Translations under genes and position numbers: made by a program
Origin: Schistosoma haematobium
Lineage: Eukaryota > Platyhelminthes > Trematoda > Strigeidida > Schistosomatidae
Direction of reading: 5' to 3'
Assembly: GCF_000699445.3 (NCBI RefSeq)
Contig: NC_067195.1
Coordinates: forward strand, 82,904,569 to 82,968,568
Length of the DNA: 64,000 nt
Notes under the pieces: model-generated
What the model was told of the DNA's origin: nothing
The model's database searches: none
The model's input: the letters and a program-made list of their open reading frames with translations, nothing else
In this document: in pieces, positions 1 to 10,238 of the stretch
Numbering within the stretch: position 1 is the first letter of the stretch
Layout: the number at the start of each line of letters is the position of its first letter

Positions 1-460
1 AAAACTCATCCTTGATTGCATCCGGGCTGCAATCTGTCGGAGCATAGGCGGAGATGACGAAAAGACATCGTTTCTCACGCTGATTTCTTCTCACTTTGAT
101 GGAACTTTCTAATCTAACAGCACATAACCGACTGTTAATGGGGATCCAATCGATTAGTGCTGCCTCAGCTCTAGCGCTTAGTGCGACACCAACGCCAGCA
201 AGACCAGACGAAGATGCCACAGGGTCCCCGGATAAGCGCACGTAAAACAAGCTTTTCGAAACGACAGATGAAGAGCGAATTTGTAGTACTTCACCAGAGT
301 CTTGAATACGGGTCTCGGATAGACAGCAGACATCGATATTAAGACTTTCCAAAGACATAGCCAGTCCTATCTGTTGTCCAACCTGCATAAGTGTGCGAAC
401 GTTGAAGGCAGCCAGTTTGAATGGTGCACGTGGTTTCAGAAAAACTGCTTCAGTACTCAT
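1..460 (-). CDS. LINE-B apurinic-type endonuclease, 5' part of ORF, cut by window edge
   Basis: On the minus strand an ATG at 458-460 opens a frame that stays open for 153 codons and runs off the left edge. The protein shows the endonuclease-exonuclease-phosphatase landmarks of a LINE: NVRTL near residue 20, a CLSETR motif near residue 50, and SAYAPTDCSPD near residue 140. This enzyme would nick target DNA to prime reverse transcription. The frame has no internal stop, unlike the decayed relative at 2060-6110, whose motif is SSYASTDCSPDEVKDEF. The reverse transcriptase half lies outside the window. Family membership beyond a trematode non-LTR element is not certain. Confidence 0.8.
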   Translation of the reverse strand, partial: MSTEAVFLKPRAPFKLAAFNVRTLMQVGQQIGLAMSLESLNIDVCCLSETRIQDSGEVLQIRSSSVVSKSLFYVRLSGDPVASSSGLAGVGVALSARAEAALIDWIPINSRLCAVRLESSIKVRRNQREKRCLFVISAYAPTDCSPDAIKDEF

Positions 461-577
461 ATTCAGTGGAAACATACAATTTTCAACCGGACAGTGACTC
501 GAGAACGTCTAGATACAGTCGGATTTCCACCAAAGACGAGCCGCTGTATAAGTATGAAAGAGGGTGAATAATGTGGT

Positions 578-616
578 TAATAATAATAATAATAATAATA
601 GTTATAATAATAATCA
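578..616. repeat. TAA microsatellite
   Basis: A run of TAA/ATA triplets interrupted by one GTT, inside the LINE-B leader. Confidence 0.9.
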
Positions 617-1286
617 TTTGATTGTTAGTTGTAGCAAGTAAGGTAGTTTCCATAGTTATAGGCAGTTCATCATATTTGTGTGTGGGCTGTGATACTGCCC
701 GGGTGCCCAGACCGAAGCAGGTGGTTTTCTTAGGGGGCTACACCCCGAGCCTTTGACCCAAAGGTCTAACCCACAAGGTAGTGGAGCATCGTGAGGAGAT
801 GTAGTCCCATGGTAGCCGGTGACCAACGATTGGTTCATACGCCATTTGTTCCCTCAGGATACTGGAGCCCATGTGCACCATTGGTTTGTGATCCGGTTAA
901 AGCGCCGGACATTCGCTTTTCGTCCTCTCAATTTCGTAAACAACAGTAATGCCACGAGAATGCGGTGAGTAGGACTTTCCTGGCAGAGGCTGTATACGCG
1001 TGGCCATGTGAGAACATTTTGAGAGTATTTCGAGAGAGAGAGCAGACTCTCCCCACTCTCGGCCGTACCGGGGCATTCGGGAGCAGAATACTGATCGATC
1101 AATATTATGCAATTATCCAAGAAGTAATCGACTGATCGCAGCTAACTAGACCGCATTATTAACTCGAGTCCATGGGTGGTTTGAAGAAAACAACCTGTCT
1201 GATAAAAATTCAATCATTAAACTCATATTTCAACAATGAACTAAATAATTAAGATTTGAATTCACCGAATTTTCAAGCTTAATTTC

Positions 1287-1346
1287 ATAATAATAATAAT
1301 ATTATTAATAATAATAATAATAATGACAATAATAATAATAATAATT
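1287..1346. repeat. TAA microsatellite
   Basis: Imperfect TAA repeat about 60 bp long, just left of the start of duplication unit 1. The flank 1091-1368 holds nothing else recognisable. Confidence 0.9.
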
Positions 1347-3569
1347 TTTCTTTATCATGAAATGCGAAATTGTGTCTAGTGAACTTGGATATTATATTAG
1401 GAGTTGAATATGGAGATATTTAGGAACGTATATTCCCGACCACTGGTGCTACTTTAACGTGGTGGTTCGGCTTGCTTATCAGGTTGGACCAACCGAGCTC
1501 TACTAGCTGAAATCATCATTCCTCTAGATGCTATCATGCTTGACAGGTGGGTTGAAGTACGGTAAGACTAAAAGCAGCAAACACAAGGTTCGAAGGCAAA
1601 GTCGTACTGCTGACTATACAGAGGTGTGGCGGCAGTAAGGTGCTTCTCTCACACTACCAGTATAACAGCGAGGCCGCTTTCTCACAAGGAGTGGTGGGGT
1701 TGGAAACGGTTGGCGCTAAAGATGAACACCTCACATTTTCCCACGGATATCCGTCTTCGGAACGGTAAGTTCTCAACAAGTACTAGACTAAAACAAACGT
1801 CATCCACAAAATGTTTGTGAGTGACCGTCCTCAAGCATTTGTCCGTTGGACACCGCAGTCACGCTCTCAGGTCACTAAGACCACCCCCACCAATTTCCTC
1901 TTCTGGTACCTCTTGAAGAACCTTTCCACGATGTGGGCAACTGGGGAGTGACAAACGCATTCATACCTCTGACAACACTCATGATCCCTGTATTCATAAT
2001 CAGTCTTCCTATTCAATTTCTATCATTCGACCCACATCGACTTTCAACTCTAAATATCCTCTTTTGACTTCCTCCTCACACGTCACACGTCATCGCATTT
2101 TCATCTTTTCTTCCTACGCTTCCACTGACTGCAGCCCAGATGAAGTTAAAGATGAATTTTACAGATGGCTTTGTGAACTTCAAAAGCTGAACGCTCAGGT
2201 ATGGTACTCATATCAGGCGACTTCAATGCTCAAGGAGGTAGCTTAAACTAAACAGAAAGACATTTGTGTGGGTATTTTATTATTCCTGTTCAGCGAACAT
2301 TTAATGGTGACCGTCTGCTGCAACTGTGCTCAGACAATCATTTATTTTTAGCAAGCATTAACTTCAAGTATAAGGAGAGACATTGTCTAATATGGTGGTC
2401 GCCTGCACCAAACCGACGATGGACTCAAATAGACCAAATTTTCATCAGTCAACGTTGGAGAGGATCGATAGAAGACTGTCGCTCATTCTGAAGTACATGT
2501 TTGGACTCTGATCATGCTCTAATACGAGCACGCATTCGCTTGAGCCTCACTGGACGCAGAAAAACCACACTAAAAAGACCCATTGGAGTTGAACTAATTG
2601 ACGAGAAAACCAAAAATAGATTCCAGGAAAAACTGATCTCACATTAGGGCAGTTTTGAAAACGACGCTGACCCAGATGTTGCTTGGAAAGATATACAGAC
2701 AGCTTTGGAAACAGCGGTGACATCTATTGGTGATTTGAATCAAAGGGTCACGAAAACCAGTGGATTTCTTCTATGTCTATTGCAGTGATAGATTTTCATA
2801 AACGCATCCTATCAGACTCTGAACACAAGGAAGAGTGAGAACAAATCAGATCTGGGCTAACCAAAAGTCTATGGAACGACCGTGAGTAGTGGTGGGTAAC
2901 GAAAACAAAAGACATGGAAAAGTCAGCGGCTAAATGTAACAACAGATAGCTTTTTGGACCAGTAGAAGAAACTGGAATTAAGAAGTCAAGTGTAGATGAG
3001 ATGATCTCGGAAAAAGACGACACTCTTATCTGCTCTCGGCTTAAACGTTTAAAACGATGGGTGGAACACTTTGAGGAGAAGTTTAGCTGGCCTTCAGCTA
3101 TTCCACAACTACTCACCATTCCCAAACAGCCCCAATGGAACACTGAAGTAGGTTCCCCAACTCTAGTTGAAGTTCGAAATTCTATAGCTAATCTGAAACG
3201 AGGAAGAACAGATAGTCCAGATGTCTTTAAGTATGGTGGTTCGGTTTTAGCCATTAGGCCGACCAAAAGTTTAGCTAAAATCTGGGAGATGGACGTAACC
3301 CCATGTGACTGGTCTCAACCACTGATTGTCCCACTATATAAGAAGGTGTCAGAATCATCCTGAGACAGCCATAGAGAGATTGGTTTGACTAATATATTTT
3401 CTAAAGTACTAGTCTCGGACGCTTAACCATGACTCATGAGCTGCATCGACCACATATTCACCATTCGTTAGATTTTAGAACACAGGCATGATTATCGGCG
3501 TCCGACAATGGTGGTCTTTCTTGACTTAAAAGCAGCATTTGACTCTGTAGACCGAGATTTTCTGTTGTA

Positions 3570-3843
3570 GTGAAGGAAAATACAGTTTGGGGAAAATTGA
3601 TCGTACATAGAACACAATTACAGTTACTTGGTAAAACAGAAAAACCATACTCTAATACTTCATTTGTAAAATGTTCATTAATTGTCTTAGACTTCATTGT
3701 CCCTGCATTTCCATACCAAATGCTTTCTGTTCCCGTTTTCTCTTTTCGATCTTCTGCTACCAGACATTATATTCCAGACTCGCGATTTATACTACTTATG
3801 TCGATATAAGTAGCACACACCACACTATGTCAGTGTCTGTCAT
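3570..3843 (+). repeat. Interspersed repeat R1 inserted in LINE-A
   Basis: About 270 bp separate RT motif A from its continuation near 3844. The insert resembles 25140-25490 (plus) and 28390-28560 (minus): shared blocks include CTACTTATGTNGATATAAGTAG and TTCCATTCCCATTCTTTCC-like runs. It has no coding capacity that I can support. The ends are approximate. Confidence 0.6.
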
Positions 3844-4003
3844 TGAACGGCGTACTTCAGAAGTACATAAACCTTGTGAATGCTCTTCACTCGAACACTA
3901 CTAGTCGAGTGAGGGCTTATGGATAAATGTCATTTGTGATGGTGGAGAAGATTTGTAGCTCAGGTGGATGGTTTTGGTGGAGTTTTGTTCTCTGAGCTGG
4001 ATG

Positions 4004-4055
4004 GTTTGGTCGTGGAGCTTTCTTCGTTCTTCTGAACGACATCATCAGCACAAAC
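4004..4055 (-). ncRNA. Hammerhead ribozyme candidate in the 3' part of PLE-1
   Basis: Read on the minus strand, CTGATGA is complementary to 4042-4048 and GAAA to 4019-4022. Between them a 6-bp stem (TCGTTC/GAACGA) closes an AGAA loop, with a bulged G and a U-A pair at the base. After GAAA, G-C-U-C gives a 2-bp loopless stem III and a CUC cleavage triplet, with the cut between 4015 and 4014. Stem I can form from GUG/CAC and GUUU/AAAC. Minimal hammerheads with very short stem III are known from PLEs. Activity is inferred, not shown. Confidence 0.65.
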
Positions 4056-4360
4056 TTCAGATAGAAGTGAAGTGTTCGAATTTCTCCATATGCGTTTCAC
4101 AGCTTGTTTTGTACACCTCGATGTTGATTGGTTCCGATTGACCTTAAATTTGTCATTGTTTACTCCTTTGTTTTGGTTGTGTCTCCCATTGGTTTGATTT
4201 TTGTTCCTATATTTGTGCATAACTTTCCTGATTGGTGATAAATTGGGTTGATTTCAATACGCTTATTGATTGCTGATTGACCTGAGTGCCAGGCTTCTAG
4301 AAATTCCCTGGTGTTTTTGGAATTTCCTCTGTCCAAGAATTCCACATTTTTCCATTCGAA

Positions 4361-4597
4361 TTAGTGTCCGCAGTTGTTCACGTGTATTGATGTAAGTGAA
4401 GAGATATCACGGCGTTTGACTGCTAATTGATGTTCGCGTAAGCGAAGGTGAAGGGGGCGTCCGCTTTTTCCGATGTAGTGTTTTTCGCAGTTGGCACAAT
4501 TTATTTTGTAGATGATGTTTGATTTGTCTTCCTTTGTTATTTCATCCTTTGGTTTGCATAGGATTGATTGTAGTGATTTCGTCGGTTTGTGTGCCAC
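4361..4597 (-). pseudogene. PLE-1 GIY-YIG endonuclease fragment
   Basis: A 78-codon open stretch contains CxxC-like residues (INCANCEK) followed by HYIGKSGR, the arginine after the YIG and a REHQ motif. This arrangement is typical of the PLE endonuclease that cuts target DNA. It is one part of the PLE-1 polyprotein, separated from the RT by frame changes. Confidence 0.8.
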
Positions 4598-6368
4598 ACC
4601 TATCCCGAAGGTTTTCAGCAGTCTCGTTGCGGTTTCTGAAATGTCTTTTATGTATGATAGGGTGATCCTTTTGTTGATTTCTGTGCTTGACCTTAGGTCC
4701 TGATGCTGCGTTTGGTTGGTATTTTTGATGAAGTTGGTTGGGTAGCCATTCTTTTGAAATACGTCCTTCAGGTATTTCTCTTCATTTTTCGTGCTGCCAG
4801 TGTGCTGCAGTGTGTCCTCGCCCTTTTGAACAAAATGTGTATGCAGTTGATTTTGTGAGCTCTTGGGTTGTTGCTATTGTAGTTGAGGATTTGATCTGTA
4901 TGTGTCGGTTTCCTATATAATTGAATTTCCAGTTTTCCTCAGTCGGTTCTAGTGATTAATATATCCAAGAATGATAGTTTGTTGTATGACTCTTGTTCCA
5001 TTGTGAACTTGATGCCATCGAAGACTTTGTTGATCAGCTTGTAAGTGTTTTTCAACCCATTCTTTTTGATGATGACGAATGTGTCGTCTACATAGCGAAT
5101 CCAAATTTTTGGCTTGATCACTGGTAATATCGCGGCTTCTAGTCTTTGCATCACTGCATCTGCGATCAGTCCTGATATTGGTAATCCCATTGGTGTCCCT
5201 TCCGTTTTTCGGACAAACATTTTCTCGATTTTCGTTTAACTTCATCATAGACCTACTCATGGAAATAACGTTCTCGTTGACTGAATTCTCGGACATTGGT
5301 CTCCTTCCAGGAAGTCCACTTATCGACTTAGAATACGCAGATGATATAGTCCTGTTTGGTGAAGACGCTGATAAAATGCAGAGTATTTTGGTAGCGCTAA
5401 TCAACAATGCCAGGATGTTTTGGGATGCATTTCTTCTCGTTAAAATGCGAATTGTTGCTTCAGGACTGGCCTGCGTAAACACCTGAACTAAGGATAGGGA
5501 GTGAAGTAGTCGAACGCGGCAACAACTTCACTTATCTCTGAAGTCTGACCAGCCCTGATAGGTTGGTGTCTAAAGAAATCTATGCACGGATTCAGAAAGC
5601 CCGTTTGGCTTTTGTCAACTTACGTCACCTATGGCAAAGGCAAGATATCCATCTATCAATTAAAGGAAGAGTATACTGCAAAGTATTTCGTCCTGTTTTA
5701 CTTTACGGCTTCGTAACGTGATTATTAAGGGCCGGGTACGCTCGTAAGTTACTAGTTTGATCACAGATGTCTTAGAAATATTGCCAGCATTTGTTGGGAC
5801 CACCGGGTAAGTAATAGTGAGGTTAGACGTAGGGTATTAGGGAATGATGGTAAATCAGTTGATGAGGTTGTAAACCACGTGTAATGTATGCCTGAACACC
5901 GATTACCATAACGCGCAATGCTGACTAGTGTTGGGGATGGCTGGAAGAAAGTTAGGGGTGGCCAAACCAAAACGTGGCATCAATTCTTGAAGTCACTAAC
6001 TTCTAGTCTGAGCCATGTTGGTAGATGCAGATTACTTGGTTGGGGCGCGCGTGACTATCGTAACCAATTGTTGGAGAATCTTGGTGACATGGCTCAGAAT
6101 CGATCATAGTGGTGTAGGAGTGTACACTCTCTGTCTTCCCTTAAACTAAGAGATTAAAATCGCTTCACATCTTTCTTTCTACGAACTAATTCTTTCTTCC
6201 TGTATCATATCCTTATACACCATCTTTCTTTTATATATTACTACCATTGAAATAACCACTTTTATAAATTTGATGTTGATCTTGTTGTGCTAAGGAGGTG
6301 TGGCAACTTGAACCTATGCATATATGTCCCTAGTGTTGCGTTGTAGCTGACTGACTGGAACGTATATT

Positions 6369-7023
6369 TTAAACATTCAGTTACTCAAACAATCATTGAT
6401 ATGGCAGATTCGAAACGAAGTGCAAATGGCAAGCGTGCAGACTCCATTCGATAAAACGTGACTCACTATTCATATTCAGACACAAAAATAAGCTTAAGAC
6501 GTGATAACTAAAATGATGGTTAAACACATTTAAATTCACATAAAAGTAGTCAAGGTTATTAGTGAGTAACTGACTGGGTTATAATACATGTGATTAATGA
6601 ATCAAAGAAAGTAAATTAATCAGTCTGTACAAAAGGCAGAATAATTGATGTAGGCATGACTTAGTACGAGATGCTACAATCTATGTTGTCCAAAGTTTAT
6701 TACCACTTCAACTCAAATACATCTCAACTGAGTGCACGTAATATGGAGTCAGTGAGAATAGAAGCCATCATGTAATTTGATTGGTTGTCTATGAGTAGGC
6801 CTATAGGTTGGATAAAAAATGGCACTGAGTTGTAAATCTCAGAGATAAGTCAATTGTAAATCATGACATTAAGTTTTTAACTAGTTAATTACAAATGTTT
6901 GTTACTAGTCAGTTCAATAAAATACTGTGCAGAATTTCTAACTGAAGTAATAACAATTATTAGTGACTTTCTCTAGATTTTTGAACAATGTCATTATTTT
7001 CACATTGCGTAGAGTTAAATTAA
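6369..7023. other. AT-rich intergenic sequence
   Basis: Between the right TSD of LINE-A and the RTE insertion. No coding or repeat structure recognised. Confidence 0.6.
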
Positions 7024-7031
7024 TGCAATTC

Positions 7032-8050
7032 TCGTCACTATACATCAACTTCATTGATTATGAAAAGGCATTCGACAGTGTAGATAGGAGAACGTTATGG
7101 AAACTTATTAGACACTACGGAGTTCCTGAGAAGATTGTCAATATTATCCGGAACTCATACGACGGACTACAGTGCAAGGTCGTGCATGGAGGACGGCTGA
7201 CAGATGCATTCCAAGTAAGGACCGGAGTCAGACAAGGCTGTCTGCTCTCTCCCTTCCTCTTTCTTCTGGTGGTTGACTTGATTATGAAGACCTCGACATC
7301 TGAAGGAAAACACGGAATACAATGGAGAGCTCAGAATCAATTAGACGATTTGGACTTCGCAGATGACCTGGCCATCTTATCACATACACATGAACAAATG
7401 CAGATAAAGACAACCAGTGTTGCAGCAGTCTCTGTATCAGTAGGCCTCAGCATACACAAAGGGAAAACCAAGGTCCTCAAATACAACACGGAGAACAGCA
7501 ATCTAATCACTCTTGATGGCGAGACTCTGGAAGATGTAGAGTCCTTCTTATACTTAGGAAGCATCATCGATGAACAAGGAGGTTCAGATGCAGACGTAAA
7601 GGCGAGGATTGGAAAAGCAAGGGTCGCATTCCTACAATTGAAGAACATATGGAACTCAAAACAACTTTCAACCAATATCAAAGTGAGAATCTTCAATACG
7701 AATGTCAAGGCAGTTCTACTGTATGGAGCTGAAACTTGGAGGACTACAACAACCACAATCAAGAAAGTACAAGTATTTATAAATAGCTGTCTACGCAAGA
7801 TACTCAACATCCATTGGCCGGATACCATCAGCAATACCCTTCTGTAGGAGAGAACAAACCAACTTCCAGCTGAAGAAGAAATTAGGAAAAGACGATGGAA
7901 ATGGATAGGACATACATTATGCAAATCGTCAAACTGCATCACGAGGCAAGCCCTAACTTGGAATCGTGAAGGGAAGCGGAAAAGAGGAAGGTCAGAGAAC
8001 ACATTACGTCGGATAATAGAAGCAGATATGAAAAAGATGAATAACAACTA
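7032..8050 (+). pseudogene. RTE reverse transcriptase fragment
   Basis: Reads through motif A (FIDYEKAFDSVDRR), motif B (GVRQGCLLSPFLF), the catalytic LDFADDLAILSH and the C-terminal [26 protein letters not shown] near 7845-7847 replaces an expected tryptophan. The frame then continues ([19 protein letters not shown]) to about 8050, where a TAG sits in place of another tryptophan. The endonuclease half is absent because of 5' truncation. Confidence 0.85.
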
Positions 8051-8160
8051 GAAGGAGCTAGAAAGGATTGCCTAGGACATGGTTGGATGGAGAATGTTGG
8101 TGAGCGGCCTATGCTCCTTCACGAGGAGTAACAGGCGTAAGTAAGTAAGTAATTAAGTAG
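7032..8160 (+). mobile_element. RTE-type (SR2-like) element, 5'-truncated
   Basis: Flanked by an 8-bp repeat TGCAATTC (7024-7031 and 8161-8168), taken as the TSD. It holds the RT core and C-terminus of the same family as 19196-22407 and ends in GTAAGTAAGTAAGTAA, the short tandem-repeat end usual for RTE elements. Identity to the full-length copy is very high. It even shares the in-frame TAG after ISNTLL. This insertion lies in the 4.6 kb missing from unit 2. Confidence 0.85.
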
Positions 8161-8168
8161 TGCAATTC

Positions 8169-8855
8169 ATTTTGCTTACATACTTTTCTTTAAGTATTGC
8201 GTGCACTGATGAGTGATCCATTGATCTGCATAAGTTTTGCAAATAAAATATTTCGACTTAATAAAGACATCGAAAAGTAAGAGTCCGACAGACTATAATT
8301 TATGGACAAACCAATCATATTTAAGATAATAGGTCTTAAATTTTGTCATGAAATTTTTTTACTCATTTGGTTAAATATCATTTTGGTATTCACAATGAAA
8401 ACTCCAAAATCTAATTCCTAACGCTAACGTCCAACTGTAAATCTTTATCCTAATTTGTTACACTAAATTATAACTCTTATTTAACCCTAGTAAGTAAGTA
8501 AACATTCCAAAGTGATTTTAGTGTTGCTCAAAGATCATCCATAAATTCTTATCTCATCAAACAATCTTTTTCTGATACAATGTTTCTTGAATTTACAGTT
8601 TCTAGTAAATTGTAAGGACAGATTAAAATAGTTCATTTGTCATTTAGTAATCTGCATCACTTATGATATAGTAATTTCATGTGATTACATAACAAAGAGA
8701 GAGTATACTTCGCATTAATGATCTCATTCAGTTATAATAAAAGATTTTCATGATCAAAGCATGGAATGTTTAATTCCGTTTTATTTCCAATTCCATATTT
8801 GAATTTTTTTAAAATCTTTTATTTTCGTTGTATACAGCGCTGAAATATGACAACT
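8169..8855. other. AT-rich intergenic sequence
   Basis: No gene or clear repeat seen. Confidence 0.55.
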
Positions 8856-8860
8856 GAAAC

Positions 8861-9382
8861 TGTTACATCCTAGCAAAGATTAAATTATGAGTAACTTCTG
8901 AGACTTTTTAATGGACTAATATTATATATATATATACATTCTTATGGTATAACTATTCAGTTATTAAATTATGTATATCTATATTCCCCTTATTATAAGG
9001 TTCGTTTTGACCTATAATTTATTATTGTACGATTTACTGTTCATAAGTTATACTCAGTTTATTAATTACTGTCTCCCACGTTCACAGCCACTTTTTGGCT
9101 TATTTCTGTATGAATATTATTTCCTATTTTTTGATGCGTTGCGGTCTGTTTGCTTGATATATAAACACAGTATGTTTGAAATATATGATTTGCATAGTGG
9201 GAGCTGTTATTGTTGTTCTGGACTCAAGTGGACGGACTAAGCGGACATAGGACCAATAAGAAGGCTAGGCTGCTCATACCGGTCGAACGTCATTGGTTTT
9301 GGTACAGTGCAAAGATAGTATAAGTCATATTTTAATTGGCGAATAGATTACGTGATAACCAGTGGGCCATAAAGTCACAACA
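8861..9382 (+). mobile_element. Solo LTR (LTR-1 family)
   Basis: 522 bp beginning TGTTACATCC and ending GTCACAACA, flanked by a perfect 5-bp TSD GAAAC (8856-8860 and 9383-9387). This is the pattern left by recombination between the two LTRs of a gypsy- or BEL-type retrotransposon. It matches 24408-24933 and 60971-61479 in reverse orientation. No internal coding sequence remains. The small ORF here is inside the LTR and not a gene. Confidence 0.85.
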
Positions 9383-9387
9383 GAAAC

Positions 9388-10022
9388 TGCGTTATTAATC
9401 CATTGGTACAAGAGAGATTCTACACATTATGGTAAAATGTAGATTAAATCAACCATTCATTGTGATGATAATGAAGATCAATAAGTGTTTTTTATAAGCA
9501 TATCTTAAATGTAAACAAGATTATTTACTATATGAAACTAATTGCCTATTTAGTTTCGTATCATACAATTCATCACCATAAATAAAAATCTAGAACCTTT
9601 CACTGTGTGAAATTATATCATTTATCATTTCTTTTTTTTATGATTAAAATCATAGACTGTGCTCGATTATATTCAATGATTCTTCCACTTATCTCATTCC
9701 CTGATGAAAACTGTTTTCAAGTCGATCAGTTCATCAACAAACAAAATCACATCCCGTCAAATTATTCATGCAATACTCACACCATCCAGTCAACTAACTA
9801 TTAATCTAACAGAAAACACACACAAACTGTTAACTCTTTGAAAAGAGAAACGCTTTCATTCACTCAAATCAGTGTGTACAAAGGGAAATCATATTGTAAA
9901 TAACACCAAATTGAAAATTATCACATTCTATTAACTGATTTATTGGTGAATTTGTCTCAATACGATCATCAAAATGAACACCGAATTCTGTCTACACAGT
10001 TCACTTGAGTAGTCATTCACAC
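9388..10022. other. AT-rich sequence 3' of the dehydrogenase gene
   Basis: Lies downstream of the stop codon of the minus-strand dehydrogenase gene, so it should contain its 3' UTR. No other feature supported. Confidence 0.5.
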
Positions 10023-10238
10023 CTAGTTATCACATTGTATGTTTAATAGTTCACATGTTTTATTCCAAAACCATTTTCTGTCTTCCCCATTTTGAACAGA
10101 TTTTGAAGGTTTTTTCAATGTGCAATTTGAATAATAACCTCCAGGAGACAAGTTATGTGTTAATACAGTATATAAAGTAGTTTGTGCACCTTTCCATGGT
10201 GTAGTAAAGAAAGGTCGAATAAGTGGTTGTACAATATT
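10023..10238 (-). CDS. Dehydrogenase exon 3 (C-terminus)
   Basis: 72 codons including the stop. Starts after a TTTATTTTAG acceptor at 10239-10248 and reads NIVQPLIRPFFTTPWKGAQ at its start, with KTCELLNIQ near the end. This matches the C-terminal region of retinol dehydrogenase-like proteins. It is the exon lost from the second gene copy, because it lies within the 6121-10720 segment missing there. Confidence 0.88.
   Translation of the reverse strand, partial: NIVQPLIRPFFTTPWKGAQTTLYTVLTHNLSPGGYYSNCTLKKPSKSVQNGEDRKWFWNKTCELLNIQCDN

Larger units (their letters stand above)
1..1090 (-). mobile_element. LINE-B, 5' end (5' leader plus endonuclease start)
   Basis: The leader at about 680-1090 matches, as reverse complement, the unit at 59559-60086: the same CCGGTACGGCCGAGAG start and the same block around CCTGCTTCGGTCTGGGCACC. 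It is followed on the minus strand by the open endonuclease frame ending at 1. Two ATT/TAA microsatellites lie in or beside it. The 5' terminus is placed near 1090, where similarity to the second copy stops. Confidence 0.65.
3930..5218 (-). mobile_element. PLE-1, 5'-truncated Penelope-like element
   Basis: On the minus strand the fragment encodes the C-terminal RT of a PLE, with GTPMGLPISGLIADAVMQRLE-type sequence and the catalytic YVDDTFV at about 5070-5100. A linker follows, then a GIY-YIG endonuclease (CEKHYIGKSGRPLHLRLREHQ, about 4410-4500) and a C-terminal tail near 4160-4345. The piece is inserted in the LINE-A RT. That RT resumes at about 5218 with SFNFIIDLL before YADD. The 5' end is truncated. 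Frame changes occur at homopolymers and differ between the two duplicates. A hammerhead candidate lies at its 3' end. Confidence 0.85.
2060..6110 (+). pseudogene. LINE-A endonuclease-reverse transcriptase, decayed and interrupted
   Basis: Recognisable pieces in order: endonuclease around 2064-2250 (SSYASTDCSPDEVKDEF, then SGDFNAQ in the second copy) and 2264-2500 (RRWTQIDQIFISQRW, then SDHALIRARI). An RT N-terminal region lies at 3001-3360. Motif A FLDLKAAFDSVDRDF is at about 3510-3565. LVNALHSNTTSRVRAYG is at about 3865-3925. The palm motif YADDIVLFGEDADKM lies at 5331-5380. The C-terminal region shows ARIQKARLAFVNLRHLW at about 5590-5640 and a tail ending GDMAQNRS near 6109. In-frame stops occur throughout, so no protein is made. 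Confidence 0.85.
1435..6356 (+). mobile_element. LINE-A non-LTR retrotransposon, full length with nested insertions
   Basis: The element runs from CCCGACCACTGG at 1435 to GACTGACT at 6356. It is flanked by a perfect 12-bp TSD, GGAACGTATATT (1423-1434 and 6357-6368). After a leader of about 600 bp come an endonuclease region and a reverse transcriptase region, all on the plus strand. The RT is split by repeat R1 (about 3570-3843) and by PLE-1 (about 3930-5218). Without those insertions it would be near 3.4 kb. The short CTGA repeats at its 3' end resemble RTE-type ends, but the clade is not settled. It is dead because of many stops. Confidence 0.85.
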
